Below are positions 37,741 through 45,512 of a DNA stretch of 64,000 bases, piece after piece. Position numbers and translations under genes: made by a program. Position 1 is the stretch's first letter, and each line of letters begins with the position of its first letter. The DNA comes from Pontiella desulfatans (GTDB lineage: Bacteria; Verrucomicrobiota; Kiritimatiellia; Kiritimatiellales; Pontiellaceae): contig NZ_CAAHFG010000005.1 in assembly GCF_900890425.1 (NCBI RefSeq), positions 62,001 to 126,000 of the forward strand. The letters are read 5' to 3'. Below the pieces are notes generated by a model. It searched no databases. It saw nothing but the letters and a program-made list of their open reading frames with translations, and was not told the DNA's origin.

Positions 37741-37938
37741 TTGTGCGTAAACCTTAGTAAAAACGCATAAATCACAATTCCAGCCCTCCGATTGGAAGTG
37801 TATTCACCGCACTTCATAATTTCCAGCGCGCGGCCCGTTTTCGACAGCAATGCGATCTGCGAGCCGTCTGACTTACTTCTATACCGCCTTCATTTCTTTA
37901 CCAACCGCTTTCAATAAACACAGAGAAAGGAATGAACG

Positions 37939-38367
37939 ATGGTACTTACATTACAAACAGAATTAGCCGTTCGGGAAACAACCGAGTACGGACCGAAGTT
38001 AATAAAGCCTGACGACGTCGCCGAATACCTCCGGGACATGAAACTCATGACGCAGGAGGCTTTCGTTGTTATCGGATTGAATGCCAAGAACTGCGTTATC
38101 AATAAGCACCTGGTCAGCATCGGTACGGTCAGCTCGACCTTGGTTCATCCTCGCGAGTGCTTCAAGCCCGTGCTGCTGGACTGTGCGTCATCCGTGATAT
38201 TGGCACATAACCATCCGTCTGGAGATCCAACACCATCGGCGGAGGATATCAAGATAACCCGGCAACTGGTGTCAGCAGGTGAGGTTCTCGGGATCCGAGT
38301 TTTGGATCACGTCATCCTGGGGTCTGACCACCTGAGCCTCAAGGAAGCAGGCTTGGTCAAGTTCTGA
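37939..38367 (+). CDS. RadC-like JAB-domain protein
   Basis: 142 residues. The JAB/MPN metallo-core is LAHNHPSGDPTPSAEDIKIT, with the HxHPS-x-D zinc motif. MTQEAFVVIGLNAKNCVINK and VSIGTVSSTLVHPRE complete the family. It lacks the N-terminal HhH part of chromosomal RadC, as usual for plasmid and phage versions. AAAGGAATGAACG precedes the ATG at 37939 and is supplied by unit 2 of the duplication. The function is unresolved; often linked to anti-restriction gene sets. Confidence 0.95.
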   Translation: MVLTLQTELAVRETTEYGPKLIKPDDVAEYLRDMKLMTQEAFVVIGLNAKNCVINKHLVSIGTVSSTLVHPRECFKPVLLDCASSVILAHNHPSGDPTPSAEDIKITRQLVSAGEVLGIRVLDHVILGSDHLSLKEAGLVKF

Positions 38368-38404
38368 GCCGGTTTTGGAACACTGTGCCAAACAATAAAG
38401 GCAT

Positions 38405-38528
38405 CGGAGCCGCATCCTTCACCGGGTGCGGCTCCGGTGCGTTGCCCTTTTCACAATTGCACCGCCAAGCGTCACCACCGGGTGACACGAAGACGCCGGA
38501 GGCCGTCCCCGTTGGAGGGGCGGCCTCC
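38405..38528 (+). other. Three successive hairpins before ardC
   Basis: CGGAGCCGCA/TGCGGCTCCG (38405-38436), GTCACC/GGTGAC (38471-38486) and GGAGGCCG/CGGCCTCC with an inner CCCC/GGGG (38498-38528). The last ends in CTTCATTTTAAC and could terminate radC or control ardC. Confidence 0.6.
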
Positions 38529-38562
38529 TTCATTTTAACTAAACCCAGAAAGGAGACATGCC

Positions 38563-39183
38563 ATGAGTGCATATCAAAAGATTAATGAAATGATCACCGC
38601 CCGACTCATAGAGCGGGTGGAAGCAAGCAGCGGTGAGTTACCGTGGAAGAAACCGTGGACATCATTCTCGTTGATGCCCCGGAACCTCATCTCAAAGAAG
38701 CCGTATCGCGGTGTAAATGTGTTTTTGTTGCACATGTTGGGGTACGCCAGCCCGTACTTCCTGAGTTTTAAGCAGGTTACGGCATTGGGGGGAGCTGTCC
38801 GCAAGGGTGAAAAATCCTGCCCAGTCGTGTTCTGGCGCTTTGTGGATTCGAAGGAGGATGATTCCGAGGCGAAAGGCTATGCGATGTTGAGGTACTACCG
38901 CGTGTTCAACGTTGAGCAATGTGATGGGCTACCGGAGAGTAAGGTGCCCGTGGTTGAAATACCAAAACGGGAACATACGCCGTTGGAGATCGCGGAGCAG
39001 TTGGTGGCTTCGATGCCCGACTGTCCGGTAATCAAACACGGCTGCAGGCAGGCATCGTATTCCCCGGCATTGGACCGAGTCGCTATGCCTGATCCGGAAG
39101 TATTCCATTCGGGGGAGTCGTACTATGCTGCGCTATTCCATGAGCTGGCGCATTATGCCGACACTGGGATTATGCCGAATTGA
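38563..39183 (+). pseudogene. ardC: ardC antirestriction gene, 5' part (interrupted)
   Basis: Residues 1-197 are the ArdC/DUF1738 family: N-terminal ssDNA-binding region (YQKINEMITARLIERVEASSG, PWKKPWTSF, YRGVNVFLLHMLGYASPYF, VFWRF, YRVFNVEQCDGLP) and the start of the zinc-metallopeptidase motif YYAALFHELAH. After HELAH the frame enters the inserted element and stops 9 residues later. The rest of the motif and C-domain lie at 42606-42911. The joined protein would be about 297 residues, the normal ArdC length. ATG 38563 follows AAAGGAG. Confidence 0.93.
39147..39177. repeat. RIT left inverted repeat
   Basis: 31 bp beginning GGCGCATTATGCCGACACTG. A subterminal partner (TTATGCCGAATtgAGTTTC versus the reverse complement of 39209-39235) forms a further imperfect hairpin inside the left end. 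Confidence 0.88.
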
Positions 39184-39309
39184 GTTTCAATGGAATTGAT
39201 TGCCGGGTGAATTCGAGAAACTGATTCGGCATAACATTGCAAGAATCGATCTTGCAAGATGTTGTGTTTTGTTTCCGATTTGCTCCTTAACAACGATAAG
39301 GAGCAACAA

Positions 39310-40557
39310 ATGAATACGCATCAACAAACAACGAATGAAGCCCATGTAACCGCCCGCGAACTGTTCGGGGAGCACGTGTCCTCCTTCCGGCAATATCTTG
39401 TCGGCCACAACTATGTGACCAATACTGTCCAGCAATACATGCGGTGCGTGGGGGCTCTTGCGGCGACCATGAAAGCAGACGGAATCGCCGTCGGGGAGTT
39501 GAACGAGGCATTGGTTCTGGATCTTGTGGACAGGCAGGGATGGCCCGAAGGACGTCACTACTACGCCGTCACGATCGCAAAGCGCTTTGTTCGCTTCCTG
39601 CATGACCGGGGAGTGGGACAGCTTCCACCTCCCCCGACGGAGAAGGAAATCGCAAGAAAGGAACTGCGTAAGGAATACGAATCCTACCTGCGCCGACAAC
39701 GCGGATTGAGTGAAAGTACGATCTTTGGTTGCTGGCACCAGGCAAACCGTTTTCTTGAATACCGCTTCGGTGAAGAGGCTGGAGACCTTTCAAAAATCAC
39801 GGCGACCGACATCATTGACTTCCTCCAGCATGTAACCGGCAGAAAACCGCCGGTACGGAATAAGACGGTTTCCACTCACCTGAGGAGCTTCTTTCGCTTC
39901 CTGTTCCAGACCAAGCGAAACGGGGCCAACCTCGCCAAGGGCATTCCAAGCGTGGCCCAGTGCTACGGGAAACGGTTGCCCGTGCATCTGACTTCCGAAC
40001 AAACCGAAGTCCTGGTCGATGCGGTTCGTGGCAATAAACCTACGAGTCGACGGAACCATGCGATGGTGCTGCTGCTCGCCCGGCTCGGGTTGCGTCCACA
40101 GGAGGTGATCCGTATTCAAGTCGATGATATCGACTGGAGGGCCGGTGAGATCGTCATCAGGGGCAAGGGCGGTCGGCATGACCGGCTTCCCCTTCCGACC
40201 GACGTGGGCGAAGCCATTGTGGAGTACATCCGGAACGACCGGGTCACGGAGTCGAGAACGCTCTTCGTGTCGAACCACGCGCCGCACAAGCCATTCAAAA
40301 ACGCCGAGGTACTGAATACGGTTCTTGTGAAAGCGTTCGCGAAAAGCGGACTGACGCCGCCAATACCGTATACCTGTACGCACATACTGCGGCATAGCCT
40401 GGCGACCAACCTCGTGCGGCAGGGCGCATCACTCGACGAGGTCAGCAACCTGCTTCGCCACCGGAGCCAGACAACAACCATGCTCTATGCGCGGATGGAT
40501 GTGGACGGCCTGCGATCAATCGCCTTGCCTTGGCCCGGAGAAGGAGGTGCCCAATGA
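39310..40557 (+). CDS. RIT tyrosine recombinase A
   Basis: About 415 residues. The N-terminal SAM-like core-binding domain has an extension of about 100 residues. Catalytic residues are in LLARLGLRPQEVIRI (Arg I), IRGKGGRHDRLP (Lys), HILRHSLATNLV (HxxR), LLRHRSQTTTMLYARMD (His and Tyr). ATG 39310 has AAGGAG; the upstream in-frame ATG lies in the left-end repeats. It overlaps the second gene by ATGA. Confidence 0.93.
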   Translation: MNTHQQTTNEAHVTARELFGEHVSSFRQYLVGHNYVTNTVQQYMRCVGALAATMKADGIAVGELNEALVLDLVDRQGWPEGRHYYAVTIAKRFVRFLHDRGVGQLPPPPTEKEIARKELRKEYESYLRRQRGLSESTIFGCWHQANRFLEYRFGEEAGDLSKITATDIIDFLQHVTGRKPPVRNKTVSTHLRSFFRFLFQTKRNGANLAKGIPSVAQCYGKRLPVHLTSEQTEVLVDAVRGNKPTSRRNHAMVLLLARLGLRPQEVIRIQVDDIDWRAGEIVIRGKGGRHDRLPLPTDVGEAIVEYIRNDRVTESRTLFVSNHAPHKPFKNAEVLNTVLVKAFAKSGLTPPIPYTCTHILRHSLATNLVRQGASLDEVSNLLRHRSQTTTMLYARMDVDGLRSIALPWPGEGGAQ

Positions 40558-41501
40558 AAACCTTGAATAGAGAGCTTGAGCGCTACCTGTCCATCCGGCG
40601 AGGCCTTGGGTATAAACTGAATACGGATGAACGAATCCTTCGCAGGTTCATCGAGTTCATGGAGCAGGAAGAAGCGGCGCACATCAGCACCGGCTGTTTC
40701 CTTCGCTGGAAGGAGGCATTCGGGCATGCAAACACGCAAACCTGGTCGAGACGACTGACAGTGGTCAGAATCTTCGCCCAGTGGATGCACGGCATCGACC
40801 CCCGCCACGAAGTGCCGCCGCAATCACTGATACCCGGCCATGTCCGCCGCTCCCGGCCTTACATCTACAGCGAAGAGGAAATCAAGATGATCGTTGAAGC
40901 CGCAGCGGAGCTTCCTTCCCGCAACGGCATCCGTCCGCTGACCTACTCGACGTTCTTCGGACTCATCGCCGTTACCGGCATGAGAATCAGCGAAGCCGTT
41001 TCGCTCAATGTTGCCGATGTCGATCTCGAGAATGGAGTCGTTGCCGTACGAAAAGGAAAGCTGGGCAAGGAACGCTTGCTGCCGGTCTCTACGGATACAG
41101 CGGAACGGCTGGTTGCCTATGCCGTCGAAAGGGATCGGCTAAACGAATCGACACCCTCGGCATTCTTTATCTCGGATCATGGGGAACGGCTGGACGCCTG
41201 CGCCGCCCGCTACAACTTCGCCATCGTATGTCAGCGTGTCGGGCTGCGACCGGTTCAGAAGTTTTTCCGGCACGGGCGCGGGCCGCGCATCCATGACCTG
41301 CGGCATACTTTCGCCGTCCGCACGATGCTCAACTGGTACCGGGATGGAAAGGATCCGGCCCAGGAAATGATCAAGCTCGTCACCTACCTCGGGCATGAAA
41401 AGCCCGCACACACCTACTGGTACATCGAGGCGGCTCCTGAACTGCTAGAACTGGCGTCCCGCCGTGCGGAAGAATCCGCAGCAAGGGAGGTGGAATCATG
41501 A
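40554..41501 (+). CDS. RIT tyrosine recombinase B
   Basis: About 315 residues. An SAM-like N-domain (LERYLSIRRGLGYKLNTDERI) is followed by the catalytic domain with AVTGMRISEAVSLNV (Arg), VRKGKLGKERLLP (Lys), IHDLRHTFAVRTM (HxxR), YLGHEKPAHTYWYIEA (His and Tyr). All catalytic residues are present. The start overlaps gene A by ATGA and the end overlaps gene C likewise. Confidence 0.93.
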   Translation: MKTLNRELERYLSIRRGLGYKLNTDERILRRFIEFMEQEEAAHISTGCFLRWKEAFGHANTQTWSRRLTVVRIFAQWMHGIDPRHEVPPQSLIPGHVRRSRPYIYSEEEIKMIVEAAAELPSRNGIRPLTYSTFFGLIAVTGMRISEAVSLNVADVDLENGVVAVRKGKLGKERLLPVSTDTAERLVAYAVERDRLNESTPSAFFISDHGERLDACAARYNFAIVCQRVGLRPVQKFFRHGRGPRIHDLRHTFAVRTMLNWYRDGKDPAQEMIKLVTYLGHEKPAHTYWYIEAAPELLELASRRAEESAAREVES

Positions 41502-42493
41502 ACGCGCTGACACTACCCGCTCTGGTTCAACTGTTCTTCACCGACCGGCTCACCATCCAGATAAACGCAAGTCCCAATACGATCGCCAGCTACCGGGATA
41601 CCTTCCGCCTGCTGTTGCGCTTTGCCGGGGAACAACACGGCAAGGTGCCGACGAAACTCCGGGTCGAAGATCTGGATACCGAACTGGTGGGCGACTTCCT
41701 CGCCTATGTTGAGAACAAGCGCCGCAACTGCGCCCGCAGCCGCAATGCCCGGTTGGCCGCCATCCGGTCCTTCTTCAAATTCGTGGCCATGACCGAACCG
41801 GCATACCTGCTCCAATGCCAGCGAATACTGTCCATGCCCAGCAAGCGCCATGAGCAACGTACAGTGGAGTTTTTGGACCGCCGGGAAATGGATGCGCTGC
41901 TGTCTGCGCCGGACCGGTCCACATGGATCGGGCAACGCGATCATGCCATCCTGACACTGGCACTGCAAACCGGACTTCGAGCATCGGAGCTAATCAACCT
42001 ATGCCAATGCGATCTCATTGCCGGAACTGGTGCGCATGTCCAGTGTATGGGTAAAGGTCGAAAACAGCGCCTCACGCCTCTCAGGAAAGAAACCCTTTTG
42101 GTCATGAAGAACTGGCTTCGGCGGTATGGCGGAACTGAAGACGGGCCGCTCTTTCCAACCATCAGGGGAGGGAAACTCAGTCGAGACGCCCTGGAACATC
42201 TTGTGCGAAAGCATACGCTCACGGCTTCGAAAACCTGCCCCTCGCTGGCGACCAAGCGGGTGAGTCCGCATGTGCTTCGGCACAGCACCGCCATGGAGTT
42301 GCTGCACCACGGGGTGGATCAAACCGTTATCTCGCTATGGCTTGGCCATGAATCCGTTGAAACAACGAGAATCTACCTGCACGCCGATCTGCACCTTAAG
42401 GAAAAGGCGTTGGAAAAAGTGATGGCAACGGCCTCGAAACCAGGGCGGTATCTCCCCGCTGACAAGCTACTCGCCTTCCTCGAAGGCCTATAA
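41498..42493 (+). CDS. RIT tyrosine recombinase C
   Basis: 331 residues, XerC-like. ASPNTIASYRDTFRLLLRFA is the SAM-like domain. Catalytic motifs are ALQTGLRASELINL (Arg), CMGKGRKQRLTPL (Lys), SPHVLRHSTAMELL (HxxR), WLGHESVETTRIYLHAD (His and Tyr). It ends just before the structured right end of the element. Confidence 0.93.
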   Translation: MNALTLPALVQLFFTDRLTIQINASPNTIASYRDTFRLLLRFAGEQHGKVPTKLRVEDLDTELVGDFLAYVENKRRNCARSRNARLAAIRSFFKFVAMTEPAYLLQCQRILSMPSKRHEQRTVEFLDRREMDALLSAPDRSTWIGQRDHAILTLALQTGLRASELINLCQCDLIAGTGAHVQCMGKGRKQRLTPLRKETLLVMKNWLRRYGGTEDGPLFPTIRGGKLSRDALEHLVRKHTLTASKTCPSLATKRVSPHVLRHSTAMELLHHGVDQTVISLWLGHESVETTRIYLHADLHLKEKALEKVMATASKPGRYLPADKLLAFLEGL

Positions 42494-42550
42494 TTATGCC
42501 TAATGGCCGTACCGAACACCCTTTGACTGCAAGGGTGAAATCATTCGGTA

Positions 42551-42609
42551 CGGCATAATCCCAGTGTCGGCATAATGCGCCTTATGCCGATATCGGCATA
42601 AGGCGCATT
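42551..42609. repeat. RIT right end: inverted repeat and 36-bp perfect palindrome
   Basis: 42551-42581 is the inverted copy of the left end. 42574-42609 is a perfect palindrome (AATGCGCC, TTATGCCGATATCGGCATAA, GGCGCATT) whose last 8 bases are the second GGCGCATT. An extra nested stem (GCCGTACCGA/TCGGTACGGC) lies just inside, at about 42508-42554. Confidence 0.88.
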
Positions 42610-42911
42610 CTACCGGTCATGAATCCCGGGTTGGGCGTAAAGAGATTATGACGCCGACGACGTTTGGAAGTCATGCGTATTCCCGCGAAGAATTAGCCGC
42701 GGAGATGACCGCTGCCTTCCTATGCGGGTATGCAGGGACCCTGATGTCTACCGAAGCCAATCAGGCTAGTTATTTGCGTGGGTGGTTGGAAAAGCTGAAG
42801 AGTGATCCGGCCATGCTCATCAGGGCGGGTAGTGATGCACAGAAGGCGTTCGATTTCATTATGGATGCCAAGGCTGCAGAACAGTCAACCGAGATGAAGG
42901 AGGCCGCGTAG
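42606..42911 (+). pseudogene. ardC: ardC, 3' part (interrupted)
   Basis: The frame from CAT 42606 continues the metallopeptidase motif as HSTGHESRVGRKEIM, then AYSREELAAEMTAAFLCGYAG, YLRGWLEKLKSDP and ends at TAG 42911. This is the ArdC C-domain; the second catalytic Glu of the zincin site is in REELAAEM. A stand-alone product from ATG 42648 would lack the zinc motif. Its stop overlaps the next gene's GTG start. Confidence 0.9.
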
Positions 42912-43105
42912 TGAGTTACCGAGAGCAGTTATTAGCAGATGCCCATGCGGCCATTGCTGAGTTCCCCAGCCGTAAGAGTGAGATTGTTGATCTATTCACT
43001 TTGGCGGTTTCAGAAATTGAAAGTGGTGAAAGCGAAGCCAACGAGTACGAGTTATTCGTTGGCTCCGTTGAGGCCATACGTAAGGAATCAATACCAGGAG
43101 AATAA
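42911..43105 (+). CDS. Small hypothetical protein
   Basis: 64 residues from GTG 42911, which overlaps the ardC stop (TAGTG), so translation was coupled to ardC before the insertion. Helical and acidic: YREQLLADAHAAIAEFPSRKS, IVDLFTLAVSEIESGESEANE. No known family. It is followed by the plasmid-related gene after two bases. Confidence 0.6.
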   Translation: MSYREQLLADAHAAIAEFPSRKSEIVDLFTLAVSEIESGESEANEYELFVGSVEAIRKESIPGE

Positions 43106-43107
43106 CA

Positions 43108-43422
43108 ATGAGTGAAAGTAATGTGTTAGACGGCCGAGCCTTGAAAAAGGTTCGGCTTTTTGCGTTGGGGCGGTTGGTGGCGACACCGGGCGCGTTGGCG
43201 GCGTTGGAAGAAAATGGCAAAGGCTGCACCGAATACCTTGAGCGACATGTTCGCGGTGAATGGGGTGACCTCTGCGATGAAGACAAGCTGGCAAATGATG
43301 AAGCAGTAGCGGCCGGGTTGAGAATTCTCTCAGCCTATCGGCTGCCGGACGGTGAACGGCTGTGGGCCATAACTGAAGCGGATCGGTCGGTAACGACGAT
43401 ATTGCTTCCAGCTGAGTATTAA
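43108..43422 (+). CDS. 'Plasmid-related' conserved protein
   Basis: 104 residues. LGRLVATPGALAALEENG, YLERHVRGEWGDL and ILSAYRLPDGERLWAITEADRS followed by TTILLPAEY form a compact conserved family commonly found on plasmids and integrated elements near ardC and radC. The function is unknown. It supports a plasmid origin of the island. ATG 43108 follows AGGAG. Confidence 0.85.
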   Translation: MSESNVLDGRALKKVRLFALGRLVATPGALAALEENGKGCTEYLERHVRGEWGDLCDEDKLANDEAVAAGLRILSAYRLPDGERLWAITEADRSVTTILLPAEY

Positions 43423-43434
43423 AGGAGATCGAAA

Positions 43435-44490
43435 ATGTACGATGAATATGATGAGTACGAAGAAGATTATCCGTCTCAACGCCGAGGCACCATGCGACGA
43501 CGCTTTTCCCTCCAATGGAAATGGCCCATGTTGGCTTTGTTGGTGTTGGTGCTGCTCTCACTGCGTTTTTGCAGTGGAGGTCGTCAGGAGCCAAATACGG
43601 AGCTTCCGCGCAAGCAAACGGTTCGTGTGGTATCCATGAGTGAGATCGATCTTCGTGTCAGGGCCGCCGCAGTTTCCGCAAGGGATAAAGCTGCTCGTCA
43701 TGCAGAAGAATCGGTCCGGCATTGGGTTGACGGCCTGCGTCGTCGCAATGTCGAATTCTGTGACTGGTATTTCAGTTACCTTACAGCCAACTCGCTTGAG
43801 TTACGTGCGCTGGGATACCACCTGGCAGATACGGTACTTGTTGAAGCCATTGCCGGACAACAACCGACAGCGGCTGAGCGTCTGGAGGATGTGGTGAGTG
43901 AGGCGTATGCCGCACGGGTTCTTCATCCTTCAAGTGCACAGCTTAAAGTTGAGAGCATTTGCCGCGTGAGCGTGGAGGTTTACCTCCAGTCCCTGAGTCA
44001 GCAGTTATCAGGGCTGGAAGCGGAATTCGAGATTGCGCAGGCCGATTGGCCGCAGTACCTCGAAGGGCTGTCGAGATTAACACTGTCCATTGAAAATGGA
44101 AGACAGGTGCCTGTCGTGACAAAGGCGGTGATGGCCGGCAGCGGTATTGCCGTGGCCAAGGCTGTAAAGGTCGGAAGCGGGCAACTCCGGAGTCTGGTGG
44201 TTAAGGCCGGTGGTGATAGGCTGTTGACCGGAGGCGCACGTGTTGGCGGTAAGTTTGTAAAAGGTGCTGGTTGGTGGCTGGCCATCGGCCTGACTGCGGC
44301 TGATCTCATTGACCACAGGCACACCGTCAGCGTTAACCGCCCGGTGCTTGAGCGCAGCCTGAACGAATATCTCGATGAGTTGGTCCAGTTAACTCTGTAT
44401 GACTCGCAAACAGGTATCGTGCCTGTTATCGACGGTGTTCAGCGCGATGTTCTCAGCCGGATCGAAACTGAAGACAAAAGCGAGAGGTAA
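43435..44490 (+). CDS. Membrane-anchored hypothetical protein
   Basis: 351 residues. An acidic, Tyr/Glu-rich N-terminus (MYDEYDEYEEDYPSQRRG) is followed by a TM span at about 31-46 and a large, probably extracytoplasmic, helical domain. Near 225-295 a glycine/alanine-rich stretch (AVMAGSGIAVAKAVKVGSGQ; GWWLAIGLTAADLID) could form one or two further membrane segments. No recognised domain. Being the only membrane protein of the island, it may concern transfer or surface exclusion, but nothing proves this. Confidence 0.68.
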   Translation: MYDEYDEYEEDYPSQRRGTMRRRFSLQWKWPMLALLVLVLLSLRFCSGGRQEPNTELPRKQTVRVVSMSEIDLRVRAAAVSARDKAARHAEESVRHWVDGLRRRNVEFCDWYFSYLTANSLELRALGYHLADTVLVEAIAGQQPTAAERLEDVVSEAYAARVLHPSSAQLKVESICRVSVEVYLQSLSQQLSGLEAEFEIAQADWPQYLEGLSRLTLSIENGRQVPVVTKAVMAGSGIAVAKAVKVGSGQLRSLVVKAGGDRLLTGGARVGGKFVKGAGWWLAIGLTAADLIDHRHTVSVNRPVLERSLNEYLDELVQLTLYDSQTGIVPVIDGVQRDVLSRIETEDKSER

Positions 44491-44494
44491 TAAA

Positions 44495-45151
44495 GTGAAA
44501 GCAATAGAACTGAAAAATGGAGATCGGGGTGATCCCGATTTCCACCGCATGCGCTCTTTGCTTGCGTGTGTCGGAAAAGACAAAATGCGTCCAGAACTCC
44601 ATTATATCCTCGTTGAAAAGACGAAGGGCGGTGTTTATGCCGTTGGATGTGATGGCCTGCGACTGCGCCGTGATCTGTTCAGGATCAAGGCGGAGCCAGG
44701 TCTGTATGAGATCGAGGTAAACAACGCCCGGGAGATCCGGCTCGTGTTTAGTCCGATAAAAGTCCGCTATCCCGACTACCGCAAGGTCATCCCCAACCTG
44801 GAGCCTGAATCCACATACAGTGTCGTAGGCAAAAGCCCTCGGTTCGCCATGTGGATCGGGGCGGCTTTGGGGTGCTATGTGGATCCAAAGCTCATGCCGC
44901 TTGATGCCGATGAATTCGGAGAGGTATTCGTTCAGAAAAAGGATGGGTATATTATGCCTCTGACATTTCGGAATGATCTTTCGCTGGTTGTGGTTATGCC
45001 AATGAAGCTGGACGGAAAAATCAGTGAGCAACTGCAAAGTATGCAGCTTGGCCGTCTGCGCCATTTGCGGAAAATGAAAGTAGTAAAACAACAATCCAAG
45101 AAAGAGTCCGCCCCTTGGTGGACAGCGCTGGTCAAGCGCAAGGCGGCCTAG
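44495..45151 (+). CDS. Sliding-clamp (DnaN)-like island protein
   Basis: About 218 residues from GTG 44495 (GAGAGG 7 bases upstream). GGVYAVGCDGLRLRRDLFRIK, PGLYEIEV and YPDYRKVIPNLEP recall the beta-clamp domains of DNA polymerase III beta and phage clamp-like proteins, where the VxTDGxRL strand and FPDYxxVIP motif are typical. It is shorter than DnaN (about 366 residues), so perhaps one to two clamp domains. A replication role is inferred. The basic C-terminus KMKVVKQQSKKESAPW might bind DNA or partners. The upstream in-frame ATG at 44399 overlaps the previous gene. Confidence 0.65.
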   Translation: MKAIELKNGDRGDPDFHRMRSLLACVGKDKMRPELHYILVEKTKGGVYAVGCDGLRLRRDLFRIKAEPGLYEIEVNNAREIRLVFSPIKVRYPDYRKVIPNLEPESTYSVVGKSPRFAMWIGAALGCYVDPKLMPLDADEFGEVFVQKKDGYIMPLTFRNDLSLVVVMPMKLDGKISEQLQSMQLGRLRHLRKMKVVKQQSKKESAPWWTALVKRKAA

Positions 45152-45160
45152 GCCGCCTGA

Positions 45161-45198
45161 GAGAGAGCGGTGCCATTATCCGCTCTCTTCTTTTTTGC
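45161..45198 (+). terminator. Rho-independent terminator at the island's right side
   Basis: AGAGAGCGG pairs with CCGCTCTCT (9 bp, 9-base loop) and is followed by TCTTTTTTG. It closes the island gene string. Confidence 0.88.
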
Positions 45199-45512
45199 TT
45201 CATGGATCGTTACTGGGAGTGTTGACGGTGCAAGTTTAATCCACTCAGGCCGACCACTTAACTCCTTTGCAAATGAAAAGTTTGCATTTCGATCTGCTTA
45301 TTTAATTCAACTGCTATTTTGGCAGTCAGGGATCGCCATCGCCCCCGTATTTGATGAAGAGCCGAGCCTAATAACATTATGAATACGGGCCCCCATGCCC
45401 GGAATGGGTTTCATATTTAGGGTGTACTGGATAAGGATCGTTTCTCTAGGGGACTCCCTCACGCACGATCACAGTCCAGAGCCACTAACTCCCTTATCCC
45501 ACTGATCCCTGA

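Larger units (their letters stand above)
37057..37936. repeat. Diverged tandem duplication, two units of about 430-445 bp
   Basis: Unit 1 (37057-37486) and unit 2 (37487-37936) align from AATGAAAT through the nuclease tail, the GTAGGTACCGGTATATGGGG hairpin region and an end reading GCTTTCAATAAA, then CAGAGAAAGGAATGAA. Offsets between matching points are 426, 435 and 445 bp. Unit 2's end supplies the radC ribosome-binding site. The gene-free stretch 37172-37938 consists of these units. Confidence 0.8.
39147..42609. mobile_element. Recombinase-in-trio (RIT) element inserted in ardC
   Basis: Three overlapping tyrosine-recombinase genes are flanked by inverted repeats (39147-39177 and 42551-42581, 31 bp identical) and by two direct copies of GGCGCATT (39147-39154, 42602-42609). 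Removing 3,455 bp, leaving one GGCGCATT, restores the ardC frame exactly. This gene layout matches described RIT elements. Confidence 0.92.
29051..45200. mobile_element. Plasmid/phage-like integrated island next to tRNA-Thr
   Basis: The island runs from the tRNA-Thr 3' end to about the terminator after the clamp-like gene. It holds an excisionase-like HTH, primase, helicase, RecB-like nuclease, RadC-like, ArdC and 'plasmid-related' genes, almost all on the plus strand. The first genes look visibly A+T-richer than the chromosome to the left. No copy of the tRNA 3' end was found by eye, so the right boundary is uncertain. No island-specific integrase, relaxase or conjugation gene is present. 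Confidence 0.7.

Noticed and set aside
37057-37936. CRISPR-like or IS origin for the repeated segment
   Set aside because: There are only two large diverged units, with no short regular repeats, no cas genes and no transposase or terminal inverted repeats.
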